64,000 nt of DNA. Origin: Amycolatopsis deserti. GTDB taxonomy: Bacteria; Actinomycetota; Actinomycetes; Mycobacteriales; Pseudonocardiaceae. The stretch spans positions 992,001 through 1,056,000 of the forward strand of contig NZ_BNAU01000001.1 of NCBI RefSeq assembly GCF_014653945.1, written 5' to 3'. Below are positions 17,955 through 26,564 of this stretch, piece by piece. How positions within the stretch are numbered: position 1 is the first letter of the stretch; every line of letters begins with the position of its first letter. The notes beneath the pieces were generated by a model. The model ran no database searches and had not been told where the DNA came from. It saw only the letters and a program-made list of their open reading frames with translations. The position numbers were made by a program, and so were the translations under genes.

Positions 17955-18842
17955 ATGGACTGCGCAGGCACCGGCACCAGCGTCGTGGTGGGCGTCGACG
18001 GCTCACCCGGTTCGCAGGGGGCCGTCGGGTGGGGCGCGCGGGAGGCGTCCCGGATGGGCCTGCAGCTGGTCCTGGTGCACGGGTTCGGCATCCCGGACGC
18101 CTTCGCCGGTGAGCCGGTGCCGCGCGGGAACTGGCTGTCGGCGCACGAGATGCACGCGGAACGGATGCTGGCCGACGCGCGGCGGCTGGCCTGGCGGATC
18201 GACCCCGGCCTGCTCGTGAGCGTCGAGTCGAGCCTGGACGAGCCGATCCCGGTGCTGGTCAAGAAGTCCGTCACCGCGCGGATGCTGGTGCTCGGGCCGG
18301 CCGGGGGCAGCCCCTTGCGCGACCTGCTGGTCGGGCCGACCGCGCTGGCGCTGGCCGTGCACGGGCACTCGCCGATCACCGTGGTCCGCGGCCGCGAGCC
18401 GGGTGAGGACGCGCCGGTGGTGGTCGGCGTCGACGGGTACGCGCCCGCCGAGCCGGCGATCGGACTGGCCTTCGAGGAGGCCGCCGCGCGGGAGGTGGAG
18501 CTGGTGGCGGTGCACGTGTGGCACGACTTCGACCTGGCCGAGGCGTTCGGACCCGGGCGCGACCCGTTCGGCACCGCGTCCCGCGAGGACGCCGAGCACG
18601 CGGTGCTGGAGCGGTCCTTGGCGGCCTGGCGGGCCGTCTACCCCGAGGTGCGCGTGCGGGCGGTGACCGAGCGCGACCAGCCCCGCGCGCGGCTGCTCGG
18701 CTGGAGCGCCCGGGCGCAGCTGATCGTGGCCGGCATCCGGGGCCGCGGCGGATTCCGCGGCACGCTGCTCGGCTCCACGACGCAAGCCCTGATCCACCAC
18801 GCCGAATGCCCCGTGCTGATCGCCCGTTCGCCACTCGATTGA
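17955..18842 (+). CDS. Universal stress protein, tandem USP domains
   Basis: 295 residues with two UspA domains. The first opens VVVGVDGSPGSQGAVGWG; the second opens VVVGVDGYAPAEPAIGLA and ends with the ATP-loop residues GIRGRGGFRGTLLGSTTQAL. The first domain has a looser G-X2-G-X9-G loop. Tandem USPs are prominent members of the mycobacterial DevR regulon. GAGGAGCACACC precedes the ATG. Likely a cytosolic ATP-binding stress protein. Confidence 0.92.
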   Translation: MDCAGTGTSVVVGVDGSPGSQGAVGWGAREASRMGLQLVLVHGFGIPDAFAGEPVPRGNWLSAHEMHAERMLADARRLAWRIDPGLLVSVESSLDEPIPVLVKKSVTARMLVLGPAGGSPLRDLLVGPTALALAVHGHSPITVVRGREPGEDAPVVVGVDGYAPAEPAIGLAFEEAAAREVELVAVHVWHDFDLAEAFGPGRDPFGTASREDAEHAVLERSLAAWRAVYPEVRVRAVTERDQPRARLLGWSARAQLIVAGIRGRGGFRGTLLGSTTQALIHHAECPVLIARSPLD

Positions 18843-18862
18843 GGACTTTCGCCCCCTTTACC
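18839..18862 (+). promoter_or_regulatory. DevR-box-like element before the ALDH-like gene
   Basis: TTGAGGACTTTCGCCCCCTT fits the DevR consensus at about 14 of 20 positions by eye, and TTTACC follows. It overlaps the USP stop codon and lies 60 bp before the ALDH-like gene. A near copy with the same flank (GAGGACNNNNGCCCCCTTTACC) is at 25593 before the Rv1733c-like gene. Confidence 0.55.
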
Positions 18863-18921
18863 CGGCGTCGGCCACCGCGTTCTCTGAGTGGGACCGTCGT
18901 GCACGGTGAGGAGTTTCGGAA

Positions 18922-20346
18922 ATGAGATATTCGCCTCCCGGGACGCCGGGTAGTTCGGTTTCCGTACTGCCGCGTTATGACAATTTCATCGGGGGCGAAT
19001 GGCTGGCGCCGACGGAGGGCCGGTACCGGGCGGTGGTGGCCCCGGCGACCGCGGGCACGATCTGCGAGACCGCCGACTCCTCCGCCGCGGACCTGGAGCT
19101 GGCGCTGGACGCCGCGCACGTCGCGCTCGACGTCTGGCGGGAGTGCTCGCGGGCCCGGCGGGCGGAGGTGCTGACCGCCGTGGCCGACGCGATCGAGGAC
19201 AACGCCGAACTGCTGGCGGTATCCGAAAGCTGGGAGACCGGGCGGCCGATCCGGGAGGCGCTCGGCGTCGACATCCCGCTCGCGGCCGACCATTTCCGCA
19301 ATTTCGCCGCGGTCGTGCGCGGTGCGGAGTGGACCGTCTCGGGAATCGACGAGGATGTGCTCTCCTGTCAGTTCCGGGAACCGCTGGGTGTCGTCGCGCA
19401 GTTTCTTCCCGTGCATTTTCCCGTGCTCGTCGCGGCGTGGAACCTGGCGCCCGCGCTGGCCGTGGGCAACTGCTCGGTGGTGAAGCCCGCGTCGGACGCG
19501 TCGTGGTCGGTGCTGAAGCTGGCCGAGGTGATCGGCGAGGTGCTCCCGCCGGGCGTGGTCAACATCGTCACCGGGCGCGGGGACGGCGTCGGCCGCGACC
19601 TGGACGTCGGGGCCCGTTCGCCGAGCGTGTTCTTCGCCGATGTGCTGGCCGAGGAGGACGGGTTCCTGGACCGCGCGGTGGAGGCGATGGTGCTGTCGGC
19701 CGCCGGCGAGGGGCTGGTGTGCACGTGCCCGTCGCGGGCGCTGGTGCACGAGCCGGCGTACGACGAGTTCGTCGGGCGGGCGCTGGAGCGGATCGCGGAG
19801 CTGGTGGTCGACGATCCGCTGGACACCGCCACCCGCGTGGGCCCGCGGGGCGGCGCGGAGCAGCTGGCGCGGCTGGAGTCCGGTGTGGACAGCGCCCGGG
19901 ACGGGGGGGCGAGGGTGCTGATCGGCGGGCACCGGGTGGACGTGGGTGACGAGTTCAGCGACGGCTATTTCTACGCGCCGACGGTGCTGCGCGGCCACCA
20001 CCGGATGCGGGTGTTCCGGGAGGAGGTGTCCGGGCCGGTGCTGGCGGTGACGACGTTCGCCGACGAGGAAGACGCGATCGCGATCGCCAACGACTCGCGC
20101 GACGGGCCCGGCGCGGGCGTGTGGACCCGCGACGGCGAGCGCGCCTACCGGGTCGGGCGCGCGGTGAAGGCCGGCCGCGTCTGGACGGACTGCTACCACC
20201 AGTACGCGGCGTCGGCGAGGTACGCGTGCACCCCGGCGACCGGCGCGGGCCGCGAGGGGCACCGGCTGGTGCTGGACCAGTACAGCCGGCTGAAGAGCCT
20301 GGTGGTGAGCCACGGGCGCCGGCACTCCGGCCCCCTGGCGAGCTGA
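18922..20346 (+). CDS. Degenerate aldehyde dehydrogenase family protein
   Basis: 474 residues, most similar to the ExaC/AldA type but shorter. The Cys region is kept (GLVCTCPSR, Cys267). Key parts are altered: the PWNFP motif with the oxyanion Asn reads PVHFP (residues 163-167), KPAE reads KPAS, and about 35-40 residues carrying the FTGS/T loop and the ELGGK general-base Glu are missing around residue 228. The C-terminal GGYKQSG segment is also replaced. The frame is otherwise intact and codon use normal. It may be a non-catalytic or altered-function homologue. GAGGAG lies nine bases before the ATG. Confidence 0.85.
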   Translation: MRYSPPGTPGSSVSVLPRYDNFIGGEWLAPTEGRYRAVVAPATAGTICETADSSAADLELALDAAHVALDVWRECSRARRAEVLTAVADAIEDNAELLAVSESWETGRPIREALGVDIPLAADHFRNFAAVVRGAEWTVSGIDEDVLSCQFREPLGVVAQFLPVHFPVLVAAWNLAPALAVGNCSVVKPASDASWSVLKLAEVIGEVLPPGVVNIVTGRGDGVGRDLDVGARSPSVFFADVLAEEDGFLDRAVEAMVLSAAGEGLVCTCPSRALVHEPAYDEFVGRALERIAELVVDDPLDTATRVGPRGGAEQLARLESGVDSARDGGARVLIGGHRVDVGDEFSDGYFYAPTVLRGHHRMRVFREEVSGPVLAVTTFADEEDAIAIANDSRDGPGAGVWTRDGERAYRVGRAVKAGRVWTDCYHQYAASARYACTPATGAGREGHRLVLDQYSRLKSLVVSHGRRHSGPLAS

Positions 20347-20402
20347 GCCGGCCGCTGCGGGGGACGCCGGTCAGGGGAGGAGGGGCCGCCGGGCGGCGCC
20401 GG

Positions 20403-22058
20403 TCAGAGCGCCGCCAGCTCCGGCTCCAGATCATCCAGCCCGAGGGTGCCCACCGAGAGTGCCGCCATGTGCCAGGTCTTCAGCTCGAACGCCGGGTTGC
20501 GGGCCCGGGCCGCCGCGCGGCCGGCCAGCCACGCGCGCTCCCCGAGCTTGTAGCTGATCGCCTGGCCCGGGACGCCCAGGTAGCGCACGATCTCGCTGTC
20601 CAGGAACGCCGACTCGCGCGTGGTGTGGGCTCCGAAGAACGCCCGGCCGGTCTCGGCGGTCCACCGCAGGCCGGCGCCGAGCCCGGCCTCCTCCGGCACC
20701 GGCAGGCCGAGGTGCATGCCGATATCCACGATCACCCGGATCACCCGCATCATCTGCGAATCCAGGTAACCCAGCCGGGCGGCCGGGTCGTCGAGGTAGC
20801 CCAGCTCGTCCATCAGCCGTTCCGCGTAGAGCGCCCAGCCCTCGGTGGTCGCGCTCACCGAACCGGCGCTGGTCTGGAACAGCGACAGCCGCCCGGACAG
20901 CGTGGTCCAGTGCCCGAACTGCAGGTGGTGGCCCGGCACGGACTCGTGGTACCAGGTGCTGATCAGCGTCCACAATGGAAACCGCGTCTGCCCGAGCGTC
21001 GGCAGCCAGGTGCGGCCGGGCCGGGAGAAGTCCCGCGCGGGACGCGTGTAGTAGGGCGCCGCCGCGCTCCCGGGCGGCGCCAGGCGCGTCTCGAGCACGC
21101 GCACCGGCGGCGCCAGGTCGAAGTGCGTGCCGTCGAGATCGTCCATCGCCCGCTCGGTCAGCTCCGCCAGCCAGCCACGGACCTCCTCCGCGCCCTCCAC
21201 GACCGGGCCCTCGCGGTCCAGGAACGCCATGGCCTCCAGCACTGGGGCGCCGGGCAGCACCCGGGCGGCCTCCTCGCGCACCTGCTGGGCCAGCGCGCGG
21301 TACTCCGCCCACGCCCACTCGGTGGTCTCGGCGAGGTCGAGGTGCGCGCCGGTCCACTGGCGCGCGTGCAGCAGGTAACGGTCCTCGCCGACCCCGTCCG
21401 GTGTCCCGGCGGCGCGCGGCAGGTACTCGCCGGCGAGGAAGCTGCGCAGCCCGGTCAGCGCCTCCTGCGCGGTGGCGCTCGCCCGGTCGAGGTCGGCCCG
21501 CAGCGCGGACGGCACGTCGGCCGCGGCGGTGAAGACGGCGAACCAGCCGTCCCACGCGTCGAGCTGGGCGATCGCGGTTTCGACCTGGCGGGGCGCGGCG
21601 AACAGGCCCCGCCGCACGCCCTCGCGCAGCGACGAGACGTACCCGGCCAGGGCCCAGGGCACCCGTGACAGGCGGCGGGCGATCACCGCCCAGTCCTCGG
21701 CGGTGCCCGTGGGCATCATCAGGAACGTGTTCCGCAGGCTCTGCAGGGGCCCGAGGATGTTGCGGACCATCCGCAGGTGCTCACCGGCGGCGCTGAGTGC
21801 CAGCCCGGTCTCCAGCCGCTCGCGCAGCAGCCGCGCGCACCGGCGCTCGTCGTCGCCCGCCGGCTCCAGGTCCCGCAGGCGGACCAGCGTCGCGGCCGCC
21901 AGCTCGTCCCGCTCCCGCTGGCCGTCGGGGGAGAGGTCGGTGAGCCGGTCCTCCCCGGGCGCGACGCCGAGCATCGTGCCCAGCTGGGGGTCGGCGGCAC
22001 ACCACCGGTCGACGTGGGAGTCCGCGAGATCACGTACAGCGGTGGTGGGGTCGGGCAT
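20403..22058 (-). CDS. DUF885 family protein (probable metallopeptidase)
   Basis: 551 residues, typical DUF885 length. The zinc-type motif [10 protein letters not shown] is near residue 375, followed by the conserved [16 protein letters not shown] stretch. Actinobacterial members are widespread cytosolic proteins of unproven substrate. Probably leaderless: TAGACT ends six bases before the ATG on the minus strand. Convergent with the ALDH-like gene across 56 bp. Confidence 0.9.
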   Translation of the reverse strand: MPDPTTAVRDLADSHVDRWCAADPQLGTMLGVAPGEDRLTDLSPDGQRERDELAAATLVRLRDLEPAGDDERRCARLLRERLETGLALSAAGEHLRMVRNILGPLQSLRNTFLMMPTGTAEDWAVIARRLSRVPWALAGYVSSLREGVRRGLFAAPRQVETAIAQLDAWDGWFAVFTAAADVPSALRADLDRASATAQEALTGLRSFLAGEYLPRAAGTPDGVGEDRYLLHARQWTGAHLDLAETTEWAWAEYRALAQQVREEAARVLPGAPVLEAMAFLDREGPVVEGAEEVRGWLAELTERAMDDLDGTHFDLAPPVRVLETRLAPPGSAAAPYYTRPARDFSRPGRTWLPTLGQTRFPLWTLISTWYHESVPGHHLQFGHWTTLSGRLSLFQTSAGSVSATTEGWALYAERLMDELGYLDDPAARLGYLDSQMMRVIRVIVDIGMHLGLPVPEEAGLGAGLRWTAETGRAFFGAHTTRESAFLDSEIVRYLGVPGQAISYKLGERAWLAGRAAARARNPAFELKTWHMAALSVGTLGLDDLEPELAAL

Positions 22059-22064
22059 CGTCGG

Positions 22065-22080
22065 AGTCTAGATCTAGGCT
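22065..22080. promoter_or_regulatory. Back-to-back -10 elements between DUF885 gene and nadE
   Basis: AGTCTAGATCTAGGCT holds TAGACT on the minus strand (six bases before the DUF885 ATG) and TAGGCT on the plus strand (37 bases before nadE). The two divergent promoters share a central palindrome, TCTAGATCTAG, so they probably cannot fire independently. Confidence 0.45.
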
Positions 22081-22117
22081 CGAAGGTGCACGGCACGCAC
22101 GCGGAAACGGGGACAGT

Positions 22118-24181
22118 GTGACATCAGCGCAGGCCCACGACTTCACCTCGCTCTACCGGCACGGGTTCGTGCGGGTGGCCTCCGCGGTCCCGGAGGTCCG
22201 GGTCGCGGATCCGGAGTTCAACTGCGACGCCACGCTGGCGCTCGCCCGCCGGGCGGCCGCGGACGGCGTCGCCCTCACGGTGTTCCCCGAGCTGGGCTTT
22301 TCCGCCTACACGGCGGACGACCTGTTCCACCAGAACGCCCTGCAGGGCGCGGTGGACGACGCCGTGGCGCGGTTCGTGCAGGAGTCGGCGGACCTGCCGG
22401 GCGTGTTCGCGATCGGCGCGCCGCAGCGGTTCGACGGGCGGCTGTTCAACTGCGGCATAGTGGTGCACCGCGGCCGGGTGCTGGGCGTGGTGCCCAAGAG
22501 CTACCTGCCGAGCTACCGCGAGTTCTACGAGAAGCGCCAGTTCGTGGCGGGCCGGGACGCGGTGTCGGAGCGGGTGCGGGTGGCCGGCCAGGACGCGCCG
22601 TTCGGCAGCGACCTGCTGTTCGCCGCGCCGAACGTGCCGGGCCTGGTGTTCCACGTCGAGGTGTGCGAGGACGGCTGGGTGCCGGTGACGCCGAGCGGGT
22701 TCGCCGCGCTGGCCGGGGCCACCGTGCTGCTGAACCTGTCGGCGAGCAACATCGTGATCGGCAAGGCCGGCTACCGGCGCAACCTGTGCACCAACCACTC
22801 GGCCCGCTACATCGCCGCGTACCTGTACTCGGCGGCCGGGCCGGGGGAGTCCACCACGGACCTGGCGTGGGACGGGCAGGCGGTGATCGCGGAGAACGGG
22901 TCGCTGCTGGCCGAGGGCGAGCGGTTCGAGTCGGACCAGCTGGTGACCGCCGACGTCGACCTGGAGCGGCTGGCCGCCGACCGGCTGCGGATGACCAGCT
23001 TCACCGACAACGCCCACGACCACCGGGAGCGGCTCAAGTCCTTCCGCCGGGTGGACTTCGAGCTGGAGCTGCCGCCCGGGCCGGTGCGGCTGCGGCGGGA
23101 GATCCAGCGGTTCCCCTACGTCCCGGCGAACACCGCGGACCGCAACGAGCGCTGCCGCGAGGTGCACCACATCCAGGTGCAGGGGCTGACGCAGCGGCTC
23201 GCGGCGACCGGCATCGAGAAGGTCGTCATCGGCGTGTCCGGCGGGCTCGACTCGACCCAGGCGCTGATCATCGCCGCGCAGAGCATGGACAAGCTCGGGC
23301 TGCCGCGGGAGAACGTGCTGGCCTACACGATGCCTGGGTTCGCCACCAGCGATCACACGCTGACCAACGCGCACAAGCTGATGAAGGCGCTGGGCACCTC
23401 CGCGCACGAGATCGACATCCGGCCCTCGGCGAAGCAGATGCTGGCCGACATCGGGCACCCGGCCGCCGACGGCTCGCCGGTGTACGACGTGACGTTCGAG
23501 AACGTGCAGGCGGGGGAGCGGACCTCGCACCTGTTCCGGCTGGCCAACCACCACAACGCGCTGGTGGTCGGCACGGGTGACCTGAGCGAGCAGGCGCTGG
23601 GCTGGGCGACCTACGGCGTGGGCGACCAGATGTCGCACTACAACGTCAACGCCTCGGTGCCCAAGACGCTGATCCGGTACTTGATCGCGTGGGAGGTGGA
23701 GACGGAGCGGCTGGGCGAGGGCGCCGACGAGGTGCTGCGGTCGATCCTGGCGACGGAGATCTCGCCCGAGCTGGTGCCGGGGGAGGGCCCGGACGCCGGC
23801 CCGGCGCAGAGCTCGGAGGCGAAGGTCGGGCCGTACGAGCTGCAGGACTTCCACCTGTACTACCTGCTGCGGTTCGGCTACCGGCCCAGCCGCATCGCCT
23901 ACCTGGCGCAGCACGCGTGGGGTGACGTGCACGCCGGGCGGTGGCCGGACCTGGTGCCGGAGTCCGAGCGCAACAGCTACGACCTGCCGACGATCAAGAA
24001 GTGGCTGCGCGAGTTCCTGTGGCGGTTCATCCAGACCAGCCAGTTCAAGCGCTCGGCGATGCCCAACGCGCCGAAGGTCGGGTCGGGCGGTTCGCTGTCC
24101 CCGCGCGGCGACTGGCGCGCCCCGAGCGACGCGAGCGCGCGGGCGTGGCTGGACGAGCTGGAGGCGAACGTTCCCGGCTAG
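22118..24181 (+). CDS. nadE: Glutamine-dependent NAD(+) synthase
   Basis: 687 residues, two-domain NadE as in Mycobacterium. The N-terminal nitrilase-type glutaminase shows the Glu-Lys-Cys triad in [32 protein letters not shown] and [11 protein letters not shown]. The C-terminal synthetase has the PP-loop [15 protein letters not shown]. It makes NAD+ from NaAD with glutamine. GTG start. An 18-base stretch just upstream is repeated before the DUF1876 gene. Its 3' end overlaps that gene's stop by four bases. Confidence 0.96.
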   Translation: MTSAQAHDFTSLYRHGFVRVASAVPEVRVADPEFNCDATLALARRAAADGVALTVFPELGFSAYTADDLFHQNALQGAVDDAVARFVQESADLPGVFAIGAPQRFDGRLFNCGIVVHRGRVLGVVPKSYLPSYREFYEKRQFVAGRDAVSERVRVAGQDAPFGSDLLFAAPNVPGLVFHVEVCEDGWVPVTPSGFAALAGATVLLNLSASNIVIGKAGYRRNLCTNHSARYIAAYLYSAAGPGESTTDLAWDGQAVIAENGSLLAEGERFESDQLVTADVDLERLAADRLRMTSFTDNAHDHRERLKSFRRVDFELELPPGPVRLRREIQRFPYVPANTADRNERCREVHHIQVQGLTQRLAATGIEKVVIGVSGGLDSTQALIIAAQSMDKLGLPRENVLAYTMPGFATSDHTLTNAHKLMKALGTSAHEIDIRPSAKQMLADIGHPAADGSPVYDVTFENVQAGERTSHLFRLANHHNALVVGTGDLSEQALGWATYGVGDQMSHYNVNASVPKTLIRYLIAWEVETERLGEGADEVLRSILATEISPELVPGEGPDAGPAQSSEAKVGPYELQDFHLYYLLRFGYRPSRIAYLAQHAWGDVHAGRWPDLVPESERNSYDLPTIKKWLREFLWRFIQTSQFKRSAMPNAPKVGSGGSLSPRGDWRAPSDASARAWLDELEANVPG

Positions 24182-24447
24182 TGGACCCGTGGGCCCGGGA
24201 AGGTGAACTGGGTGTCGATGTCGGAGGCGGCCGCTTCGAGCAGTTCCTCGGTGAGGTCGCTCAGGGCGCGGGCGAGGGCCAGTTCGGCCGCGATGTCGGG
24301 CCGGTACACGCCGCGGGGGCCGGTCTCAACCAGGCCGATGCCGGTGAAGCGGGTGCCGTCGGTGCCCCCGAGGCGGACTTCGGCGCGCGTCACACCCCCG
24401 ATCTCGTCCAGCCCGATGTCCATCTTCCACTGGCAGGGTTGCCGCAT
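24178..24447 (-). CDS. DUF1876 protein, Rv1738/Rv2632c-like
   Basis: 89 residues. The [20 protein letters not shown] opening and the [23 protein letters not shown] helix match the DUF1876 family as I recall it. Rv1738 is one of the most strongly DevR-induced genes of M. tuberculosis and has a fold like ribosome hibernation factors. Here it probably has a similar dormancy role (inference). AGGAGCG precedes the ATG. A DevR-box-like site lies about 55-70 bases upstream. Confidence 0.88.
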   Translation of the reverse strand: MRQPCQWKMDIGLDEIGGVTRAEVRLGGTDGTRFTGIGLVETGPRGVYRPDIAAELALARALSDLTEELLEAAASDIDTQFTFPGPRVH

Positions 24448-24499
24448 GAACGCTCCTCGTCCGACTGGCCTCACTGTCCCCGTTTCCGCGGCCACGGTC

Positions 24500-24519
24500 C
24501 AAGAGTCGGAAGTCCCTAA
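24500..24519 (-). promoter_or_regulatory. DevR-box-like element before the DUF1876 gene
   Basis: Read on the minus strand, 24519 to 24501 is TTAGGGACTTCCGACTCTT. The first half (TTAGGGACTT) fits the DevR consensus almost fully; the second half (CGACTC) is weaker. Distance to the ATG at 24447 is normal for DevR activation. Confidence 0.5.
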
Positions 24520-25232
24520 CCGGCGCGCCCTGCGAACCACGCCAGCACGAGCCCGCCGGAGTTGAGCGCCAGGTGCACCAGGGCCGGGGCCAGCACGCCA
24601 CGGCCGGTGTAGCGGAGCGCGCAGAGGGCGACGCCGGCGACCGCGGCGCCGAGCATCGCCAGCGCGGACAGCAGCGGCAGGGGCAGCGCGCCCACGGCCG
24701 CGTCGACGCCGGCGTTGCGCCGCAGGGCCAGTGACGGCAGCAGGTGCCACAGCCCGAACAACGCGGACGCGCCCAGGATGGGCCGCCAGCGCCAGCGTTC
24801 GCCGCCGCCGAGCAGCGCGGGTAGCACGCCGCGGAAGGCGACCTCTTCGACGAGGACGGTGCCCAGCGGGATGCGCACCAGCGCGAGCCACACCAGCTGG
24901 GCGGGCGGGTGCTGGCCGACGCGGCCGTCCTGGAACAGCGGCCGCAGGGCGGGCACGGCGAGCGAGAGGCCGAACCCCGCCGCGACGACCAGGCAACCGA
25001 GACCCCCGGCGATCGCCGGGCGGCGCCAGTGCCGCAGGCCCATCTCGGCGAAGGTGCGGCCGGTCAGGCGCGCGAGTCCGATGAGGACACCCGCCGTCAC
25101 CGCCCCGCACAGCGGGTAGGCCCAGCCGGGCAGCACGCGGTTCGCCAGCGTGGTGGCCGCGGCGAGGACCGCGACGGCGCCGAGAACGGCGGCCCGGTCG
25201 GACAGTCGGGGGGCGGTGCCGATCTCGCGCAT
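24516..25232 (-). CDS. CPBP family intramembrane metalloprotease
   Basis: 238 residues, mostly hydrophobic, with about six to seven membrane helices. Conserved CPBP motifs are visible: EEVAFRG (EEXXXR) near residue 129, FGLWHLLP (second His) and HLALN (third motif). Members cleave prenylated or membrane peptides or act in immunity and maturation. The gene's 3' end overlaps the promoter region of the DUF1876 gene. Confidence 0.88.
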   Translation of the reverse strand: MREIGTAPRLSDRAAVLGAVAVLAAATTLANRVLPGWAYPLCGAVTAGVLIGLARLTGRTFAEMGLRHWRRPAIAGGLGCLVVAAGFGLSLAVPALRPLFQDGRVGQHPPAQLVWLALVRIPLGTVLVEEVAFRGVLPALLGGGERWRWRPILGASALFGLWHLLPSLALRRNAGVDAAVGALPLPLLSALAMLGAAVAGVALCALRYTGRGVLAPALVHLALNSGGLVLAWFAGRAG

Positions 25233-25592
25233 CCACCCCAGTGTGCTGGAGTGCCGGGCCCGCGGCCAGTGGGTGCGTGTGCCGGTGTCAGGCGGCCGCT
25301 GGGTGCCCGGTGGCGCCGCCCGGCCAAGTATGAGGGCGGCACGCCACCGGCGCGGACGGCGGTGGTGGGCACGGCGGGCGTGGCCGGGGTGGGCTGGGGA
25401 GCGTGCCTGGAGCGGAACTGCGCTTCAGGGCGGCCACGCGCCGAGTGGCCGCGCACGGCGGCGGCTGGTCCGAGCGGCCCGGGTAGCCCGCCGGGCCTCG
25501 CCGCCCGTGTGCCGAGCCCGGACCGTTCAGGGTCCGCTGTTCCGCAGCCGTGCCGCTCCGCGCCCGCCGCCCGGCGTATCCGGCCCCGCGCC
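25233..25592. other. Intergenic region with no recognised gene
   Basis: About 360 bases between the CPBP protease start and the DevR-like site. Very GC-rich. I found no convincing ORF, tRNA-like fold (including selC) or clean hairpin. It may be the 5' flank of the Rv1733c-like gene's promoter. Confidence 0.5.
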
Positions 25593-25614
25593 GAGGACCA
25601 ATGCCCCCTTTACC
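25593..25614 (+). promoter_or_regulatory. DevR-box-like element before the Rv1733c-like gene
   Basis: GAGGACCAATGCCCCCTTTA is followed by CC; the 22-base element matches 18841-18862 at every position except the four central bases. It lies about 100 bp before the Rv1733c-like start. Two spaced copies with an identical 3' flank argue for a real regulatory element. Confidence 0.55.
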
Positions 25615-25715
25615 TGCGGCCGTTCGGCGGTCACCCTTGACCTGGGTGGTGGAAGGACTCGGGTGATGTGTGGCTCAGCCGGGGTGGTGTGGTCAGGCCG
25701 GGAGGCGGGCCGGTG

Positions 25716-26303
25716 ATGTCCGCTCCCGAGTCGTGGCCCGTCCGGTTCTGGCGTCTGCTCCACCCGGGCGGCCCGCTGGTGCGCCCGTGGGACCGCTGGG
25801 AGGCCCGCCTCACCGTCGTGGCGATCCTGCTCGCGGTGGTCGCCGTGCCGGTGGCCGGGGTGCTCGTGTCCGGCGTCTACGCCCGCCAGGCCGATCTCGC
25901 CCGGGCGCAGCAGGCCGACCGGACCCAGGTGACCGCGCTGGTGCTGGAGGACGCCGGCTCGTTCGTCGCCGGCGGGCCCGCCGTGCAGGTCGTGCAGGTC
26001 CCGGCCCTGTGGCGGCTGCCGGACGGCACCGACCGCACCGGCCCGGTCACCGTCCCGGCCGGCACCGACCAGGGGGCCCGGGTGCCGATCTGGGTGGACG
26101 GGGCGGGGGAGCCGGTGCCGCCGCCGCTGTCGACGTTCAACGCGATGAGCATCGCGCTCAGCATCGGCCTGCTGGTGTGGCTCGGCGTGGTGCTGGTGCT
26201 GACGCTCGTCGTGCTCGCGGTGCATTTCGCGCTCGACCGGGTCCGCGCGGCCGCGTGGGAGCGAGAATGGGAAGCGCTCGGCCAGGGAAGGAGTGGACGA
26301 TGA
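25716..26303 (+). CDS. Rv1733c-like two-helix membrane protein
   Basis: 195 residues. Membrane helix 1 is near residues 35-57 (LTVVAILLAVVAVPVAGVLV), an external domain with TVPAGTDQGARVPIWVDGAG follows, and helix 2 is near 150-175. This layout and the VPIWVDGAGEPVPPP region match the Rv1733c family, a DevR-regulon antigen of M. tuberculosis. A GTG three bases earlier (25713) has better spacing to GGAGG and could be the true start. Its stop overlaps the next ATG (ATGA). Confidence 0.82.
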   Translation: MSAPESWPVRFWRLLHPGGPLVRPWDRWEARLTVVAILLAVVAVPVAGVLVSGVYARQADLARAQQADRTQVTALVLEDAGSFVAGGPAVQVVQVPALWRLPDGTDRTGPVTVPAGTDQGARVPIWVDGAGEPVPPPLSTFNAMSIALSIGLLVWLGVVLVLTLVVLAVHFALDRVRAAAWEREWEALGQGRSGR

Positions 26304-26476
26304 ACGACCTGGAGAGCCGTCGGGCCGCCCGGGAGGCGCGGGTGACGGCGGCGTCCCGCACGGGCCGGCACACGACCGAGGAGATGGCGGAGGCGGCGAT
26401 GCGGCGCTACTTCGCCGAGAAGGCCTTCCAGGAGCGCGTCGAGCGGGAACGACGGCAGCACCAGAAGACTGTATAA
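26300..26476 (+). CDS. Small basic helical protein partner of the Rv1733c-like gene
   Basis: 58 residues, highly charged and probably all helical (RRAAREARVTAASRTGRHTT, then EEMAEAAMRRYFAEKAFQER). The ATG overlaps the previous stop by four bases, and GGAAGGAG lies upstream, so it is a real co-translated gene. Its TAA stop sits inside the second copy of the 25-bp repeat. No family recognised. Confidence 0.7.
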   Translation: MNDLESRRAAREARVTAASRTGRHTTEEMAEAAMRRYFAEKAFQERVERERRQHQKTV

Positions 26477-26494
26477 CGACCTATACGGCGCGGC
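26470..26494 (+). repeat. 25-bp dispersed repeat, copy 2
   Basis: This copy is identical to 14100-14124. Here the repeat supplies the last codon and the TAA stop of the small 58-residue gene, so it reached or formed the 3' end of that gene. It is followed by a separate hairpin at 26499-26514. Confidence 0.8.
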
Positions 26495-26498
26495 ATTT

Positions 26499-26514
26499 GG
26501 CGAAACGATTCGCC
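26499..26514. terminator. Hairpin between convergent small gene and alcohol dehydrogenase
   Basis: GGCGAA-ACGA-TTCGCC is a perfect 6-bp stem with a 4-base loop, placed between the stop codons of two convergent genes. Short, so only a modest terminator candidate. Confidence 0.35.
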
Positions 26515-26564
26515 GCAACTCACCCACCTAGCCTCCCGCAGTTCCACAGCACGGACGACAGAGG

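Noticed and set aside
25233-25592. Possible selC (tRNA-Sec) or other tRNA in the long gap
   Set aside because: No acceptor stem, T-loop sequence (GTTCGANNCC) or CCA end was found on either strand.
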